Shown piece after piece: positions 5,613 to 7,730 of a stretch of 7,730 nucleotides of DNA. The DNA lies in contig JAJRRZ010000006.1 in the NCBI GenBank assembly GCA_024279045.1, positions 1 to 7,730 of the forward strand, given 5' to 3'. A program made the position numbers and the translations under genes. Under the pieces are notes generated by a model. It worked only from the letters and a program-made list of their open reading frames with translations, was not told the DNA's origin and made no database searches. The stretch's first letter is position 1. Each line of letters opens with the position of its first letter. This DNA comes from Alphaproteobacteria bacterium (GTDB lineage Bacteria > Pseudomonadota > Alphaproteobacteria > Rhizobiales > Aestuariivirgaceae).

Positions 5613-5683
5613 AGATTGGCCAGCTCCCCACCGGCATGCTATGCATGAAACAGCACCGCAACAGGCAGACAGGCACGACCATC

Positions 5684-6562
5684 ATGAACACGCCGGAGCC
5701 ACGGGACATCTTTGACGAGGCGCAGCCGTTCGATGCGCCCGCGCGGCGCGGCTCGCGACGCAAACGGGCGCGGCGGCGGCTGCGCATGATCTCGCCACGC
5801 TTCCTGCTGCCCAATCTCGTTACCCTGCTGGCGGTGTGTGCCGGGGTTACGGCCATCAAGCTGGGCATCGACGGGCGCCACGAGCTGGCCGTGGGGGCCA
5901 TCATTCTCGCTGCCGTGCTCGATGCTATCGACGGGCGGCTGGCGCGGCTGCTGAAGGGCACCTCGCGCTTCGGCGCGGAGCTGGATTCGCTGGCCGATTT
6001 CGTCAATTTCGGCGTCGCTCCGGCGATGCTGATATACCTGTGGTCGCTGCACGCGCTGAACAACCTCGGCTGGGTGGTAGCGCTGGCGCTGGTGATCGCC
6101 TGCGCGTTGCGGCTGGCGCGTTTCAACGCGATGCTGGAAGACGACGACAGACCTGAGTGGCACAAGGCCTTCTTCATCGGCATTCCCGCCCCGGCGGGGG
6201 CGCTGCTGGCCATCTCGCCGATGTTCGTCGGCTTTCTCGGACTGATCGATGATGGTGCGGCCATCGCGCCGGTGGTGCTGGCGTGGGTGGGGCTGGTGGC
6301 GCTGGGCATGATCTCGCGCCTGCCGACCTTCTCCGGCAAGAAATTGACCCGCCGCATTCCGCGTGAATGGGTGCTGCCGCTGCTGGCCGGGCTGGTGTTC
6401 TCACTGGTGTTGCTGATCGCCTTTCCCTGGCACATGATGACATTGGCGGTGATTGCCTATGTCGCGGCGCTGCCGCTGGCCTGGAAGAGCTGGCGCAGGC
6501 TGGCGCGCGCGCAGGCTACTGCCTCTTCGGACAACGCCACCACCAAGCCGGAGCCATCATGA
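5684..6562 (+). CDS. pssA: CDP-diacylglycerol--serine O-phosphatidyltransferase
   Basis: PssA transfers the phosphatidyl group from CDP-diacylglycerol to serine at the inner membrane, giving phosphatidylserine, the precursor of phosphatidylethanolamine. The CDP-alcohol phosphotransferase signature DxxDGxxARx8GxxxDxxxD is complete, with D80, D83-G84, A87-R88, G97, D101 and D105. An Arg-rich N-terminus (21-35) precedes several hydrophobic segments, about 41-60, 66-80, 111-145, 163-186, 193-210 and 229-267, as expected of a multi-pass enzyme. The soluble C-tail is short and polar. The length (292 aa) and the FLLPNLVTLLAVCAG start fit the type II bacterial enzyme better than PgsA. In-frame ATGs at 5636 and 5645 lack a Shine-Dalgarno; ATG 5684 has AGG (5671-5673) 10 nt upstream and is preferred. 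psd, a common neighbour, is absent here. The stop overlaps the xseA start. Confidence 0.93.
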   Translation: MNTPEPRDIFDEAQPFDAPARRGSRRKRARRRLRMISPRFLLPNLVTLLAVCAGVTAIKLGIDGRHELAVGAIILAAVLDAIDGRLARLLKGTSRFGAELDSLADFVNFGVAPAMLIYLWSLHALNNLGWVVALALVIACALRLARFNAMLEDDDRPEWHKAFFIGIPAPAGALLAISPMFVGFLGLIDDGAAIAPVVLAWVGLVALGMISRLPTFSGKKLTRRIPREWVLPLLAGLVFSLVLLIAFPWHMMTLAVIAYVAALPLAWKSWRRLARAQATASSDNATTKPEPS

Positions 6563-7730
6563 GCGGCAAGGACGACATTCCCCTGTTCGACCCGGTAACC
6601 GGCGAAATCATTGAAACCGTCGCCGTGCCCCCTGCCCCGGCCAGCGCGTCGCCAATGGCCGGCACGACATCCCCTGCCCCGGCCCGCGCCGCACCGGGGT
6701 TGGGCAACGTAGTGGAATATTCCGTCTCGGAAATCTCCGGCGCCATCAAGCGCACCATGGAAGACACGTTCGGCCATGTGCGCGTGCGCGGCGAGGTGGG
6801 CCGCGTCTCGCGCCCAGCGTCGGGGCACATCTATCTCGACCTGAAGGACGAGCGCGCGGTGCTTGCCGCGGTCATCTGGAAGGGCACTGCGGCACGGCTG
6901 AAGATGCTGCCCGAACAGGGCCTGGAGGTGGTCGCCACCGGGCGCATCACCACCTATGCCGGACAATCGAAATACCAGCTCGTCATCGAGCGGCTGGAGC
7001 CGGCGGGCATCGGCGCGCTGATGGCGCTGCTGGAGGAGCGCCGTCGGAAACTGGCGGCGGAGGGTCTGTTCGACGAAGCGCGCAAGAAGCCGCTGCCTTG
7101 GCTGCCGCGGATAATCGGGGTGATCACCTCGCCCACAGGCGCGGTCATCCGCGACATCCTGCACCGGCTGGCCGATCGTTTTCCGCGCCATGTTCTCGTC
7201 TGGCCGGTGCGCGTGCAGGGCGAGACCTGCGCGTCGGAAGTGGCGCGCGCCATTGCCGGGTTCAACGCCCTGCCGGCGGACGGCTCCGGCCCAGTGCCGC
7301 GCCCGGATGTGCTGATCGTCGCGCGTGGTGGCGGCTCACTGGAAGACCTGTGGGGATTCAACGAGGAAATCGTCGCGCGCGCTGCGGCGGCTTCCACCAT
7401 TCCGCTGATCTCCGCCGTCGGCCACGAGACGGACACCACGCTCATCGATCACGCGGCGGACAAGCGCGCCCCCACCCCCACCGCAGCCGCCGAGATGGCC
7501 GTGCCGGTGCGTGCGGAGCTGCTGGCCTGGCTGCACGAGCTGGCCGCGCGGCTGACGCGGAGCATGGCCAACCTGCAACAGCACCGAGGCCAGCGCCTGC
7601 TGGCCGCGGCCCGCGCCCTGCCGAAGCCGGAAGACATTCTGGCCCTGGCGCGGCAGCGGCTGGACCATGCCGCACACCGGCTGAATGCCGCCCTGCTACG
7701 GTTGGCGGGCGAAAAACGCACGCGGCTGGC
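6559..7730 (+). CDS. xseA: exonuclease VII large subunit (3' end outside window)
   Basis: The start codon overlaps the pssA stop (ATGA, 6559-6562) and has GGAG (6550-6553) five nt upstream. The frame stays open for 390 codons to the window edge. XseA is the catalytic subunit of exonuclease VII, which with XseB degrades single-stranded DNA from both ends in the cytosol. An N-terminal OB-fold region, about 51-150, contains VRVRGEVGRVSRPASGH (74-90) and YLDLKD. The catalytic domain starts near 157 and shows GVITSPTGAVIRDI (187-200), the ARGGGSLEDLWGFNEE block (255-270) and SAVGHETDTTLIDHAADKRAP (285-305). The coiled-coil region that binds XseB begins near 315 and is cut. Residues 1-48 precede the conserved VEYSVSEISGAIKRT block and are Ala/Pro-rich, longer than in many relatives. 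xseB is not in the window. Confidence 0.94.
   Translation, partial: MSGKDDIPLFDPVTGEIIETVAVPPAPASASPMAGTTSPAPARAAPGLGNVVEYSVSEISGAIKRTMEDTFGHVRVRGEVGRVSRPASGHIYLDLKDERAVLAAVIWKGTAARLKMLPEQGLEVVATGRITTYAGQSKYQLVIERLEPAGIGALMALLEERRRKLAAEGLFDEARKKPLPWLPRIIGVITSPTGAVIRDILHRLADRFPRHVLVWPVRVQGETCASEVARAIAGFNALPADGSGPVPRPDVLIVARGGGSLEDLWGFNEEIVARAAAASTIPLISAVGHETDTTLIDHAADKRAPTPTAAAEMAVPVRAELLAWLHELAARLTRSMANLQQHRGQRLLAAARALPKPEDILALARQRLDHAAHRLNAALLRLAGEKRTRL

Noticed and set aside
5616..5645. TTGGCC (5616-5621) and TATGCA (5640-5645) as the pssA promoter
   Set aside because: The -10 matches only 3/6 and the -35 is poor. A pssA promoter downstream of the palindrome is plausible but not supported well enough to list.
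1..7730. A defence, CRISPR, phage or secretion system
   Set aside because: All protein-coding space is accounted for by housekeeping genes and one small membrane protein. No repeat-spacer array, integrase, reverse transcriptase or toxin-antitoxin pair is visible.

Overview
The window is GC-rich chromosomal DNA, almost certainly from an alphaproteobacterium. The protein sequences point that way: a CysRS with a YDYAHIGNARP signature, a CimA-type citramalate synthase, a type II (CDP-alcohol phosphotransferase family) PssA, and an XseA with an alphaproteobacterial-style N-terminus. The first intergenic region also holds an inverted repeat of the 'CGGGCTTGACCCGG' type that I associate with alphaproteobacterial intergenic DNA. 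I cannot name the genus.

Layout. (1) Bases 1-140, minus strand: the 5' end of dxs, cut by the window edge. (2) Bases 141-724: a long divergent intergenic region with candidate dxs and cysS promoters, several repeats and palindromes, and a cysS leader that can fold into two nested stem-loop domains. The second domain covers the start-codon region. (3) Bases 725-3940: cysS, a 58-residue single-pass membrane protein overlapping it by ATGA, and cimA. (4) Bases 4106-5423: panC followed closely by a lactoylglutathione lyase. (5) Bases 5450-5612: a 163-bp imperfect palindrome that looks like a MITE or repetitive extragenic hairpin. (6) Bases 5684-7730: pssA and xseA, overlapping by ATGA, with xseA running off the right edge.

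The genes are housekeeping: isoprenoid precursor synthesis (dxs), tRNA charging (cysS), isoleucine via citramalate (cimA), pantothenate (panC), methylglyoxal detoxification (gloA), phosphatidylserine/phosphatidylethanolamine synthesis (pssA) and exonuclease VII (xseA). They form three probable transcription units on the plus strand, divergent from dxs. I see no phage, CRISPR, toxin-antitoxin or defence genes, and no tRNA or rRNA genes.

What the ordinary gene content does not explain lies between genes: the structured cysS leader, the 163-bp palindrome whose mismatches mostly preserve G-U pairing on the plus-strand transcript, and the phased short repeats upstream of dxs. These are sequence-level observations; their functions are inferred.
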